From the NCBI GenBank assembly GCA_022661535.1, contig JAKULF010000004.1, forward strand, positions 2,046,001 to 2,110,000: 64,000 nucleotides of DNA, written 5' to 3'. Positions 1-9,963 of the stretch are shown here, piece after piece (the stretch's first letter is position 1; the number at the start of each line of letters is the position of its first letter). Position numbers and translations under genes: made by a program. The stretch is from Eutypa lata (lineage: Eukaryota > Ascomycota > Sordariomycetes > Xylariales > Diatrypaceae). The notes under the pieces were generated by a model. That model had not been told where the DNA came from. It saw only the letters and a program-made list of their open reading frames with translations, and did no database searches.

Positions 1-697
1 CTATGGCCTACTCTGGGCGAATGTCGTGTTTTATACCTCGATTTTGATAGCCGGAAACCTCGCCTGCTTTCCGTTTGAAAGACTATGGGACAAGACGATC
101 CCTGGGACGTGCATTAATAGACCAGCCATAGATGTCGCTTCTGGTGCAATCAACGTTTTCTCTCATTTTCTTACATTCCTTCTCCCGCAAAAGATCATCT
201 GGAATTTGCACCTCCCTACGACTAAGAAGATCGGAATTGGCTTTGTATTCGCCGTTGGCATGATGTATGTCATGTTTTCTTCTGTTCGCGTGCTTTATCT
301 ATTATTTATAAAAAAGGTTCACTAATCAAGGAAATTGTATAGTACGTGTATCTCAGCAGGATTCCGGGTTGCAGCATCAGTGAAATATATGCTTTCCAAA
401 GATACGACCTATGACATATGCCGAGTTGCAATGTGGTCTTATGCTGAGATTACGTGCACCATTCTCGTCTATTGCACCCCAGCTATTCCAAAAGCTTTTA
501 CTGGCTTCAAACCAACCATTATGTATTATAAGTCTTACTTCTCGTCGTCACAACATTATGCCACTAAGTCACAGGATACTGGGAGCATGAAATATAGAAG
601 TCCTAGTTCCAAGCCAGTTGATCGCACCACTACGCCTGGATTCATTAACGAGAGTGGCGTGGCTCTTAGCACCCCAGCTACTACATTTCATCCCTAA
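1..697 (+). CDS. Fungal rhodopsin-domain (Pth11-like) integral membrane protein, 3' part
   Basis: The 5' end lies outside the window; the reading frame is open from base 2. Two exons are visible, 1..264 and 343..697, joined by a 78-nt intron with a GTATGT donor at 265, an ACTAAT-type branch site near 321 and a TAG acceptor ending at 342. The spliced protein carries the signatures of the fungal rhodopsin-like seven-helix domain: a YGLLWAN helix start, the stretch INVFSHFLTFLLPQKIIW, then KKIGIGFVFAVGM running across the splice into CISAGFR, and SKDTTYD followed by a WSYAEIT helix. A polar Ser/Thr/Pro-rich tail follows the last helix, as expected for a cytoplasmic C-terminus. The family includes Pth11-related receptors, but most members have no known ligand. 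Without splicing the frame hits a stop at 323-325. The fold is clear; specific function is unknown. Confidence 0.85.
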
Positions 698-1834
698 CTT
701 GTTCTCCACCAATGAGTTTTGATCCCAGAGAAAGTGTATTCAGCAGATTTTCAACACACAGGAGAACATTATGCGTACCGTATTTAAATACTTTTCGATT
801 TGTTAAAGGATGCTTTATCAGGCTGTGCTTTATTATGCGGGAGTATCTCATTCGTTCTCACCTAGCGACGAAAAACGGTCACTATAAGGGAGAGAAAGAA
901 TGAAAAGAAAAAAAAAAGAAAAAAGGAAAAAAAGAAAAAAAGAAAGAAAAAAAGGTTCCCCGTTCGGGATTCGAACCAAAAAATAAGCGAAGGGTGCAGG
1001 GGTCCCAGGGGAGTGGGTAAGGAGTCCAATTGAGAGATGAAGAATGTGTAAATACGGTCCGCGTTGCGGTACCGCTGCACCATTGGGTCTAAAGTCTTAG
1101 CTACTTCGCTGAAAATTATTATGTTAATTTGAATTATATAGGTGCCTGCTCTGTCATGATATGTTCGGTTTCTCTTATGTGTGATAAATAGTTTGTGTAT
1201 TTCAACTTTTAACTTTTGCTACCAATTACGAATATTCTCCCCTATTACCCTCATTGCTCTGTTACAGATTAGAAGGGAGATGTGTCACGTAGATTGCAAG
1301 CACTAGGGTATGGCTGAAGACATCAAGCTGCAGAGAAGAAAGTGAAGCTGTAGACGGCAGCACCTAGGTAGATCACAAACATTCCTTCCCATCCTTGCTT
1401 AAAGGGGCAACCTTGTAAACCTGGAAGGCGCAACAACCGATGAGGTTATACAAGTTCGGCATATCAAGCTTTCCATATACGAGTCCGTGATGATAGCCTT
1501 GCAACAGCCTAGACAGACTAACATGCAAGCATCACGTCATAATCTACTTTCATATTTGCTATCGATGCGTCAAACAAGTAGATAATGTCAGAATGACCTC
1601 CAGTTGAGGAATACCATAACATCATCCACCTAGGTAAATCTTAGAGCTCGTATAGCCATCTGAGCCTAACCAAAACCCCACCCACGCCTACACGTGCGCA
1701 ACGAACCAATGAACCGACCATTCGTCCGCAGTGCCGCGATCCAAACTATGCATGCGTAACTTCATCACCATCACCATCATCCCATCCAACCCCCACATTG
1801 CCCACTCCACCCCCTTTCTCCCTCCCTCCCACAC
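698..1834. other. Intergenic, 1.1 kb
   Basis: No convincing coding exon on either strand. Holds a long A/G purine tract (about 895-955) and a tRNA-like Pol III element on the minus strand (listed separately). The rest is unremarkable mixed-composition DNA. Confidence 0.6.
937..1085 (-). ncRNA. tRNA-like Pol III element, degenerate
   Basis: On the minus strand an A-box-like TGGTGCAGCGGT (about 1071-1082) is followed roughly 100 nt later by a perfect B-box GGTTCGAATCC (about 966-976) and then a T-rich run (937-956) resembling a Pol III terminator. However, the T-stem is mismatched (TTTGG against CCCGA), the sequences flanking the A-box and the 3' end do not pair as an acceptor stem, and no clean anticodon arm is visible. 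It could be a decayed tRNA, a tRNA with a long unusual intron, or the head of a tRNA-derived short repeat. A functional tRNA is not supported. Confidence 0.3.
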
Positions 1835-2698
1835 TCACGATCCAGCAGCAGCAACAAGCGACATATAAACGCCCCAAACGACACCAGCCAATCCACCCAC
1901 GAGGTTCCTCCCCTCCACCGTCTTGATCAACGTAAAATTAACCAGGCTAACCAGCGGCCACAACCTCCACCCGGCCACGACGAGCGCGAAGAACTCAGCG
2001 CGACTGCGCGCCAGGACATGGATCCAGTCGACGCGACTGTAATCAATAGCAGCACCACCACCACCACCACTTCCTGCCATAGCGGCTTGGATGGAGTGGA
2101 TGAAGACGCTGAACAGGAACGTGTTGCCCGCGGCTCCGACGGTCTGATCTAGGATCATCTTGGCGATCGTGTTCTTCGTGCTTAATTTACTGCTAGTGGT
2201 AGTGCTGGGTTCGACGAGGTGACCCTCGCGCGCTTCGCGATCTAGGGCCTTCTCGTCGCCGGCGGAGGCGGAGGCGATGGCCTCCTGCGTCGGTGAGGTG
2301 CTGGTGGTGGTCACCGTGTAGGCTGGGTAGCTGGATTCTAGGAATTCTTGCCTTTTCCAAGGGGGTGCATTGGGTTTAGTGGATAAGGTAGGCAGGTAGG
2401 CAGGCAGGTAGGTAGGAAGAAGAGTATGAGTGAGTGTGGTTGAAGGTAGGTAACTTACCATAGGAAGTTGGGCGGTGTGCTGATCAGGGCGAATAGGATG
2501 AACTGGAATATGGGTACCCAGTCGAGGACGAGAGATGTCTATTGTTAAGAAGGTAAGTTTTAACTATGCTAGGGTTTGGAATCAAGACGACGTTGTATTT
2601 ACCTCACTGCGATATGCCATGAGGGCTTGGGCTAGGAAGTTGGACGTGGCGGCCAGCACGGCCGACTGTATAGTGGCGTTTACGATAGGGGATGGCAT
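1835..2698 (-). CDS. Mpv17/PMP22-family membrane protein
   Basis: Three exons on the minus strand: 2603..2698, 2459..2538 and 1835..2351, 230 residues in all. The start at 2698 gives MPSPIVNATIQSAVLAATSN, the usual N-terminus of fungal members; splicing restores the conserved LDWVPIFQFILFAL, STPPNFLW and QEFLESSYPAY motifs. The C-terminal half holds the family hallmark: KMILDQTVGA, then GWRLWPLVSLVNFTLI, VEGRNLVGGLAG and a final helix WGVYMSLVAA. Mpv17/PMP22 proteins are four-helix proteins of peroxisomal or inner mitochondrial membranes, with proposed pore or metabolite-channel roles; which organelle applies here cannot be told. A polar Ser/Thr-rich insert (residues about 80-120) between helices 2 and 3 is variable in the family. 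Introns are 64 and 107 nt. Unspliced reading gives a spurious Tyr/Leu/Pro-rich start. Confidence 0.9.
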
Positions 2699-3639
2699 TT
2701 TAAGCTATACTATCCTTTGGTATTAGGGGGGGATGTGGTTCATAAGGGAGATGAAGCGTTGAAAGTGTGTAACGTTCTTATCTCATTGAGGAAGCCTCCA
2801 AATCGATGCAGGTTTTCAACGGCAGAGCTTGAGGGCGCTATTATGTCATAGCCGAATAAAGGCGCAACGGTGAACAAAGGAATAAGATCCGTGACCTTTG
2901 TTTACTTAAATAATAATAATCAAGCTTCTTGGGCTTTAAAGCCAGTTGTTAAGTAAGTAGACACTTTATATGCCTGATAGGTATTGTACTATAACACCCT
3001 GGCAAGAAGGACAAGCATTCATTCCCCCGTCCCCCCCCCTTCTGACATGTGCCTTGCCGATTTGTGCTGAAAGGGGTTTAGCGTTCCCGAGAATAGGTGC
3101 TAGGGCTGCTCTGTAGTCTATGTAGTATGTACTACATTCTCTACCTTCAGTCTTCTGTTAGCCTAGATAAATCAGGTAAAAATGCTGGGAGTGAAGGCCT
3201 GCTATCCTGTAATGAACCATCACACACCTGACCTGAAAAGTGCATGCAAACCTATAGTTAAGCTCGCTACAAACCTATAGGTACTACGTTTGAAGGATGC
3301 TGCGGGTGCCGGATGCTACGGGTGCCAAGGTAGGTAAAATGTAAATCCAAGAAATCGTCTTCGAATGATCTACAGACTAAACATTCATCCACCACTCAGG
3401 CTGAGTTCTGAATCACACTTTAGTAACTCATAAGCGTTTCTTGAATTGCTATAGTCTGTGCTGATTGTCATTTCCGCTTCTTCGGAGTGAGCTCCTTTAG
3501 TCTACAACATCAACAAGCTATTATTGGCTCCGTACCTTGCATTCAATACATAAAACCATCTGTCAACCTCCAAGTGTTATCAAATGCTGCCTGTTCTTCC
3601 TACAGATTTTAAACTCCCGTCTTTCCACACTGCTCTACT
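2699..3639. other. Intergenic, 0.9 kb
   Basis: No supported gene. Contains a perfect-length 2 x 16-bp tandem repeat (GGATGCTGCGGGTGCC and a one-base variant) at 3295-3326, and a duplicated AAACCTATAG near 3248 and 3271. Confidence 0.6.
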
Positions 3640-4813
3640 TTAACTGAGAATCCACATGAATAGTAGCTGTATGACATATGAGTAGAAGAACAAGAATTGC
3701 GTCCGCTGGTTCCGCTTCGTCCTCGTGTCCGTCTGCATGGGTCCCTGCGTGTTTCCAGTGCTTTCCGGGAGTAGCACGTATCGCAATGACCTCATCTAGA
3801 TATTGTTAATATCATTCATCCAAGGGTGCTACGCCATGTAGGGTTGATACTCACTAGAAAGAGGGAGTTGGCTAGGAAGGTATATAGGAAAATGGTCCAG
3901 CCAAACCAGCCACCAGTACCCTTTCCTCCGTTAAAGAGCTCAGAGAGAGCCACCGTCATGATGATTCCGACAAACTTGTAACCCGAGTAAGCCACCAAGT
4001 CGAGGAGCTGGGATTCGTTGGAAATGCTCAGGAAGTAGCATCCAAGCTTCAACACTAGGAGCTCGAGAATAACGACGACGCCGGCCTTCGATGCAGTATA
4101 TCCGAGCAACTCGGGCTGGAATTGACCCCGAAGACCAGCCAACAGTGTCGACAGAAGTATATAAGTGACAAGAGCCATAACTAACAACCCGTAAGCGCAA
4201 TGTTCTGTCCCTAGTTAAGAGGAAACTTACCCGGAATGTACATATCAGGGCTATTGACGTCGTCTCTTGGGGGAAGGAACCAGCCCTCCTGGCCATTAGG
4301 CCCAACCGTCTGCTTCCTCGACCAGGGCTTATGCCGCCATGGGAACAACACCAGTAGGAGTTTATTGACGACGTATTTGTTCGAGACGTTGAAGTAATGT
4401 TTAAGGGCGGAGAAGTTGATCCATCGATTCGCCTATACGCACGCAAAAATGTAAGCCAACTCCCTCCAATATCTATCTTCTCCCAGTCTCTTGTGCGTAG
4501 GTAGGGTAGGGTAAGGTAGGGTAGAACCTACGTTATGTTCGAAGTACTCCTGACCGGCCTTGAAGGCATTCTGACCGAGTTGCACGCCGATCTGGGCGGC
4601 GGGATCGTTCATGAAATTTCCGTAGGAGCCAAAGACATTTCCGTTATTAGCTCCAGGCGCGCCCTGCTGTTGGTATGGGTTCCCGTATGCGCCCTGCTGC
4701 TGTGGTTGCGATGACGTCGGCGGTGGCGGCGACCTTAGCTGGGGAACTGTTGAAACGTGTTGCGGTACGGGGTGGTGCAGAGGCGGCGACTGGGCATAGA
4801 CTGGGCGTTGCAT
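3640..4813 (-). CDS. yif1: Yif1/Hrf1 family ER-Golgi transport protein
   Basis: Four exons on the minus strand: 4532..4813, 4231..4432, 3855..4180 and 3640..3795, 321 residues. The N-terminus is a Pro/Gln-rich cytosolic region followed by GSYGNFMNDPAAQIGVQLGQ and AGQEYFEHN; exon 2 supplies INFSALKHYFNVSNKYV and the FPWRHKPW motif; exon 3 holds the hydrophobic helices starting with MALVTYILLSTLLAGLRGQ; the last exon ends with RTQFLFFYSYVIQLLFMW. This order is diagnostic of Yif1, a multispanning partner of the Rab-binding protein Yip1 on COPII vesicles and the Golgi, needed for ER-to-Golgi vesicle fusion. Junction phases are 0, 1 and 0 and the exon sum is exactly 966 nt. Transcribed divergently from the SRP receptor gene across a 694-nt gap, so two secretory-pathway genes may share promoter elements. 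Confidence 0.94.
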
Positions 4814-5507
4814 TGCGTGTGTAAATAATAGTGCGTGAAAACGTCTCGAGGAGGTTGAAAGTTTGTCGTTCAGTTTCGTAAGGGCTAGAGAATGAGTGAG
4901 GTGTTGTTACGTAGCACTCATAGCTTGAATTAATTAATTGGGAGGTAGGCAGAAGTTAATAACAACAACAGCAACTTGCAGTTTTCAGTCAATGACAGCT
5001 GGAGAGAGCAGAGAGCATTGGCGGCGTCTGTGTGTGTGTGTGTGGGCGCAACCTTGGCGGGTGGGCAAGTTCCAGCAGGGAGCAGGGCAAGCACTACGTA
5101 AGTTGTACCTGAGTACCTTCCCTGCTCCCTTGTTGTTTCTCATAATTAAAGTTTCAGTGGGGCAACACTTTCACTTTGTTGGATTAGCAGCTGAAACCTC
5201 AAGTGAGGCCAGCTGTTCGCATTCTAGTGTCAACTGTCCCATTCGTTATCTCTTATCAATCTAATCTGCCACCTTTATCGTTAACTACACTTCTTATCAG
5301 TTAGGTATGTGTCTCGGCTCGGCCATACCTCATCATGCATCTCTTATTACAACGAGCTGGAAATTGCACTTAAATTACCACGCGCCCTAGTAATAACTTG
5401 ATATTGGACCAGTCACTTGGAGTACTTTGATCGCGACATCGGGGTTTCTGTTCCCTGTTCCCCAACTCAGACCAAACCTCGACCAAACCACCACCACCAC
5501 TACCACC
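4814..5507. promoter_or_regulatory. Divergent promoter region between yif1 and SRP receptor alpha
   Basis: The 694-nt gap separates the yif1 start codon (minus strand) from the SRP receptor start (plus strand), so it must hold both 5' regions. Visible features are a short TG run (about 5030-5042), AT-rich segments, and a CCACCACCACTACCACC stretch directly before the plus-strand ATG. No specific transcription-factor site is claimed. Confidence 0.55.
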
Positions 5508-7707
5508 ATGTTGGACACATTTGAGATTCTGACCACGTCAGGAGTGGTATTATGGTCACGATCTTATGCCCCAATTAATCCTTCCATAATTAACAATTTC
5601 ATCGCCGATGTCTTCATCGAAGAGAGAGCCATCGCCGCCGGCGCAAAAGACAACCAGTCAACCTCGAGCAATCCGCCATACAAGGCAGACCAACATACTC
5701 TGAAATGGACTTTCGTGAAGGAACTGGGCATAATCTTCGTTGTATGGAACACTTCTTATAAGTATAAATGCCATCATGTACAATATTCCAATTCTAATTC
5801 ATTGCTTTCCTCAATAGGCTGTCTACCGGTCCCTATTACACCTCTCGTGGGTTGACAAGCTCGTCGATAACCTTAAGACTATCTTCGTGGATTTGTACGC
5901 CGATCAGCTCAAGAAGCCGAACACGACCATCGTAGAATGCCGTAGTTTTGACGAGTACTTCGATCAGCAGTATAGAGAACTAGAGGCAAATGCGACCAAC
6001 AAGCCTCTTCAGGCTCCTGAGATTTCCTTCCCCCCAGAAGAGAAGACAATATCCGGCAACTTCGGTGATGAACCACCATTGCCGCCAGCTCTGAAGCATA
6101 AAGCCAAAAAACAGAATGGGTTGCAAGAACCTCACTCAGCAGACGATTCTACCCCGATCGTATCCCCTAATGCATCCCGACCTTCCACCCCTAGCGGTGG
6201 TGCAAACCACCTTGTCGTGGGCAAGGCCGGTCCCATGGGAAAGATGTCAAGAAGAGCCAGGAAAATGCAGCACACCAACTCCGGTATAATCTCTTCCGGA
6301 GACGAAGGCCCATCAAGGAAATCGAAGAAGGCACCTAAGAAGGGGAGGAAGTGGGATGCAGATGGTTACGCCGACGAAGAAGACGGGGTCCAGTTAGACT
6401 ATTCCGCTGCCCAAAACACCCTGACGAGCGATAGCGAAGCGGAAACAGGTGGCCGGTCAACGGCAATCGACAACGTAGACGCAGCGTCGTGGGGCACGAC
6501 AACATCTAAGGGGCAGTTCGTCCTGAAGGACCTCGATGATGAGGTGCACTCGATACTGAAGTCAGCCGAAGCCAAGAACTCGGCGTCAAAGAGCAGCAAC
6601 AGCAGCGAGCCAAGGGGCGGACTCGTAGGGTCGAGCCTCAGCACAATCAGCGGCCTGTTCCGCAACGTGGTCGGCGGCAAGACCCTGACGAAAGCGGACC
6701 TAGACAAGGCCATGAAGGGCATGGAAGACCACCTGCTGCGCAAGAACGTGGCGCGCGAGGCCGCGCTCCGCCTCTGCGACGGCGTCGAGAAGGAGCTCAT
6801 CGGCGTGAAGACGGGCAGCTTCGAGAGCACCGACGCACGTATCGCTAAGGCTATGGAAGCATCCCTCACGAAGATGCTGACCCCGACCTCGTCCATGGAC
6901 CTGCTGCGCGAGATCGACGCCGTGACGCGACCGTCCGCCAACTCGGGCCGCCGGGCCCGGCCCTACGTCATCTCCATCGTGGGCGTCAACGGCGTCGGCA
7001 AGTCCACCAACCTCTCCAAGATCTGCTACTTCCTCCTCCAGAACAAGTACCGCGTGCTGGTGGCGGCCGGCGACACGTTCCGCTCCGGCGCCGTCGAGCA
7101 GCTCAAGGTCCACGTCCGCAATCTGAAGGAGCTGACGGAGCGCGAGGGCGGCCGCGTCGAGCTCTTCGAGAAGGGCTACGGCGGGGATGCCGCCACCGTC
7201 GCCAAGGATGCCGTCCGCGAGGCCGCTGTCGAGGGCTACGATGTCGTCTTGATCGACACGGCGGGCCGTCGACACAATGACCAGCGCCTCATGTCGTCGC
7301 TTGAGAAGTTCGCCAAGTTCGCACAGCCTGATAAGATTCTGATGGTTGGAGAGGTAAGCATAATCATAACCATACCCTGTCCCTATCCCTTTCCCTTGCT
7401 TTTGTATCCATTTTAGGAAAAGAGCAAAATGGCTAATAAAAGCACGTACGCGCACAACGCACAGGCCCTCGTAGGAACCGACTCGGTGGCGCAGGCGCGC
7501 AACTTCAACTCGTCCTTCGGACCCGGCCGGCGGCTCGACGGGTTCATCATCTCCAAGTGCGACACGGTGGGCGACATGGTGGGCACGCTCGTCAGCATCG
7601 TCCACGCCACCAACGTACCCGTCCTCTTCGTCGGCGTCGGCCAGCACTACTCGGACATCCGCAACTTCTCGGTCAAGTGGGCCGTTGAGAAGCTGCTCGC
7701 CCAGTAG
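5508..7707 (+). CDS. SRP101: Signal recognition particle receptor subunit alpha (docking protein)
   Basis: Three exons, 5508..5741, 5818..7353 and 7465..7707, 670 residues. The N-terminal SRX-type domain (residues 1 to about 150, MLDTFEILTTSGVVLWSRSY onward) binds the membrane-anchored beta subunit; a charged Lys/Ser-rich linker follows (about 190-370). The C-terminal NG GTPase has the P-loop GVNGVGKSTNLSK (about residue 467), DTFRSGAVEQL, the G3 motif DTAGRR and, in exon 3, the guanine-specificity motif SKCD and the closing GVGQHYSDIR. It receives ribosome-nascent chain complexes from SRP54 at the ER membrane. Both introns are phase 0; the first spliced junction gives FVAVYRSLLHLSWVDKL and the second MVGEALVGTD, both family consensus. 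Length is normal for fungal orthologues. The start is the first ATG of the conserved N-terminus, preceded by CCACC. Confidence 0.95.
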
Positions 7708-8328
7708 CAGTCTTTTCTGCCTGTCTGTCTAGAAGAGGGAACCGCAACGGTCAACCTAATAATAACAACAAAGGGTTGATAGGTGCGTAGGTAGTTTTAA
7801 GGTGTCTACCTACCTAACCTCCCTGTTCACCTGTGTAATTACCTAGGTAGTTACCCACTACCCCTAATCGGAGAGCAGGCCTGTCTGTGCCGTTACGTAT
7901 AGTTAATCTTGTATCTATCTATTTGTTTTATGGATAAACCGATGACGCGCATGCCCTCGAGATCTTGATCTAGGCTTTCAGTTGATGCAGCGTAGTATGT
8001 ACATGTGTGTATACCGTCTAATCTAACTAGAGGCTTATCTATCCTGTCTTGATGCCATAATCATAATCTTAGCATATACATATAAGCAAACCATGTAGTT
8101 GAAAGAAGTGCGCGGCTGCAGAAGCTGCCTAGGCGGTAGAAGCATACATTAGCCAGCCCCCATTTCCCTCCTCCCCCATGATGCCCCTGCGTTTCCCATT
8201 TCATTCGCGGCTTTCAAGTTACTCCTGTGATTCATTCATCCCCGCTAGTTAGATAATGGCCATCCATCCATCCATACCTACATATCTATAATGCCGTCTA
8301 CCGTGAAAAAAGAAAAAAAAATTTCAAC
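7708..8328. other. Intergenic between convergent genes, 0.6 kb
   Basis: The 3' ends of the SRP receptor (plus) and the unknown poly-Glu gene (minus) face each other here. Holds several short palindromic TAGGTA-type words (perfect TACCTAGGTA at 7840-7849) and a short CATC run near 8260. No gene seen. Confidence 0.6.
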
Positions 8329-9768
8329 TCAAACGAAGATCTCATGAGACCTAGCCCGAATAGTAGCCTCGGGCTGCTCAACGCTCCCCCTATCCCTCAG
8401 GATCACGACGTCGACGCAGCCCTCGTCATCCAGCAAGTCGGGGAAGCGGCGGCGCAGCGCATCCACCAGCGGCGCGCGGCAGAGGCGACACGTGCCCGTC
8501 TCGAGCAGGTCGAAGTACCACCCGCCCGAGACGTACATCGCGTCCTTGTCGCCGCGCAGGCACTCCGTGAGATCAGGATGGGTTTCGTTATCTTCTCCTT
8601 GCGTTTCCTGCTCTCCTGCTCTCCCTTCCCCCTCTTCACGCGCATCTTCCTCCTCCTCCTCCTCCTCCTCCTCCTCCTCCTCCTCCTCCTCCTCCTCCTC
8701 CTCCTCCTCCTCCTCCTCCTCCTCCTCCTCCTCCTCCTCCTCCTCCTCCTCCTCCTCCTCCCTCGTTACCGCTGCCGGCGCCATAGCCACATGATGCAAC
8801 AAGACGGAATAAATCCACAAGATCGACGCAGGCGGGCAATGCAACGGATGGCCCGCCTCGGGCCTCCTCGCCCGCGCCCCCATCTCGGGCCTCCACCACA
8901 TGGCCCAGCGCAGCTCGCCCGCGAAGCGCTCCGGGCCGAGGCCGCCCTTGTGCGTGAGGCTCAGCCTCTGCCCGAGGACGCAGCGCTCGATGTCCGACAG
9001 GCGCGCCGCCACCGCGTTGCCCCCGACGAAGGGGCGGAAGTCCCGCCCTAGCACCGGTGGCTCCCGGATGTCTGACTCGTTGGCTGCGATCGCGTATACG
9101 AGGCATGGTCGTCGCTGGTGGTGGTGGTGGTGGGAGACGAATACGCTGTCTAGGACTACGCCGTTTCGGACGGGGTGGAGGGGGATGCGCCTGCTACTGG
9201 CGGCGGTGGAGGATAGAGCACTCTGTGACGCATTGGTGGTGGCGCTGCTGTCGGGCTGTTGCAGTAAAGACCTCTCCGTGTTCACGATGGCGCGCCGCAA
9301 GGCCTGTAGACGGCTCGTGTGGCAGGCGGAGAGACAGGTGAGGACATCATCGAAGCCTTCGAGCCCAGGGATGCCGCGTTTCCCTCCTTCCTCCCCCCTT
9401 TCCCTTTCCTGCTTTTCAGCCGTGGTGGTAGAAGCAGAGGCAGAAGCAGACCAGGCTCGGTTGAAGTGGTACACGATGCCGGGGGCCGGATCCGGGCCGA
9501 GCTTCCTGGAGCTCCGCAGCATCGCATCCATGTAGAGATTCCAGTCGACGCGGCGCGCCCGCGAGGCCGGGAACCCCATCGGGGGCGGGTAGGCCGCCAT
9601 AGTCGCCGGCATCCCCGGCGGGAGCGCGTAGGGGATCAGGCCGGGCGGCTCGCCCGCGCCTAGCGGGGGGATGGCCACGAGCGGCCAGCACGTCGTCGCG
9701 AGGCGGTACGGTTGCCCCCATTCGATGCGCACGAACGTGAAGTCTTGCAGCAGCAGGTCCCAGATATA
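8329..9768 (-). CDS. Hypothetical protein with long poly-Glu tract, 5' end unresolved
   Basis: An open frame on the minus strand runs from a likely splice acceptor (TAG just upstream of 9768) to a stop at 8329, about 479 residues, with no ATG at the exon start, so an upstream first exon is expected but was not found. The protein opens with IWDLLLQDFTFVRIEWGQPY and contains DGFDDVLTCLSACH-like and PCLVYAIAANESDIREPPVL segments that look like folded-domain sequence, ending with a small Cys pair in TCRLCRAPLV. In the middle a pure run of about 38 glutamates is encoded by (CTC)n on the plus strand (8648-8762). The high GC and steady codon usage outside the repeat suggest a real gene. Several longer-looking frames on the opposite strand (poly-Leu, poly-Ser, poly-Gly) are shadows of the repeat. 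I do not recognise the family. Confidence 0.55.
   Translation of the reverse strand, partial: YIWDLLLQDFTFVRIEWGQPYRLATTCWPLVAIPPLGAGEPPGLIPYALPPGMPATMAAYPPPMGFPASRARRVDWNLYMDAMLRSSRKLGPDPAPGIVYHFNRAWSASASASTTTAEKQERERGEEGGKRGIPGLEGFDDVLTCLSACHTSRLQALRRAIVNTERSLLQQPDSSATTNASQSALSSTAASSRRIPLHPVRNGVVLDSVFVSHHHHHQRRPCLVYAIAANESDIREPPVLGRDFRPFVGGNAVAARLSDIERCVLGQRLSLTHKGGLGPERFAGELRWAMWWRPEMGARARRPEAGHPLHCPPASILWIYSVLLHHVAMAPAAVTREEEEEEEEEEEEEEEEEEEEEEEEEEEEEEEEEEEEEEDAREEGEGRAGEQETQGEDNETHPDLTECLRGDKDAMYVSGGWYFDLLETGTCRLCRAPLVDALRRRFPDLLDDEGCVDVVILRDRGSVEQPEATIRARSHEIFV
8648..8762. repeat. (CTC)n / (GAG)n trinucleotide microsatellite in a coding exon
   Basis: About 38 uninterrupted CTC units, read on the minus strand as GAG codons for glutamate. 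The purity of the array argues for recent or continuing length change. Confidence 0.95.
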
Positions 9769-9925
9769 CTATGTAGGTAGGTAGGGTGGTTGCCACATCT
9801 TGGAATTAGCTAACTATTTCTGCCCCTTTCTAGATAGATAGATAGATAGATAGATAAATAAAACAAACTACATAGTAGCGACGATTCCGCATCTCCAAAG
9901 TCAGTCCAGTTCTTTTTGAAGAGCG

Positions 9926-9963
<38 letters not shown>

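Noticed and set aside
862..1083. 73-residue frame with Phe-rich run
   Set aside because: The Phe run is the purine tract read on the minus strand; the region is better explained as a Pol III-like element.
6399..7647. Antisense frames of 180 and 315 residues across the SRP receptor
   Set aside because: They mirror the GC-rich GTPase coding exons; no domain and no consistent start.
8344..9106. Long frames rich in poly-Leu, poly-Ser and poly-Gly around the CTC repeat
   Set aside because: They are other-frame and other-strand readings of the (CTC)n array; only the poly-Glu frame continues into non-repeat, protein-like sequence at both ends.
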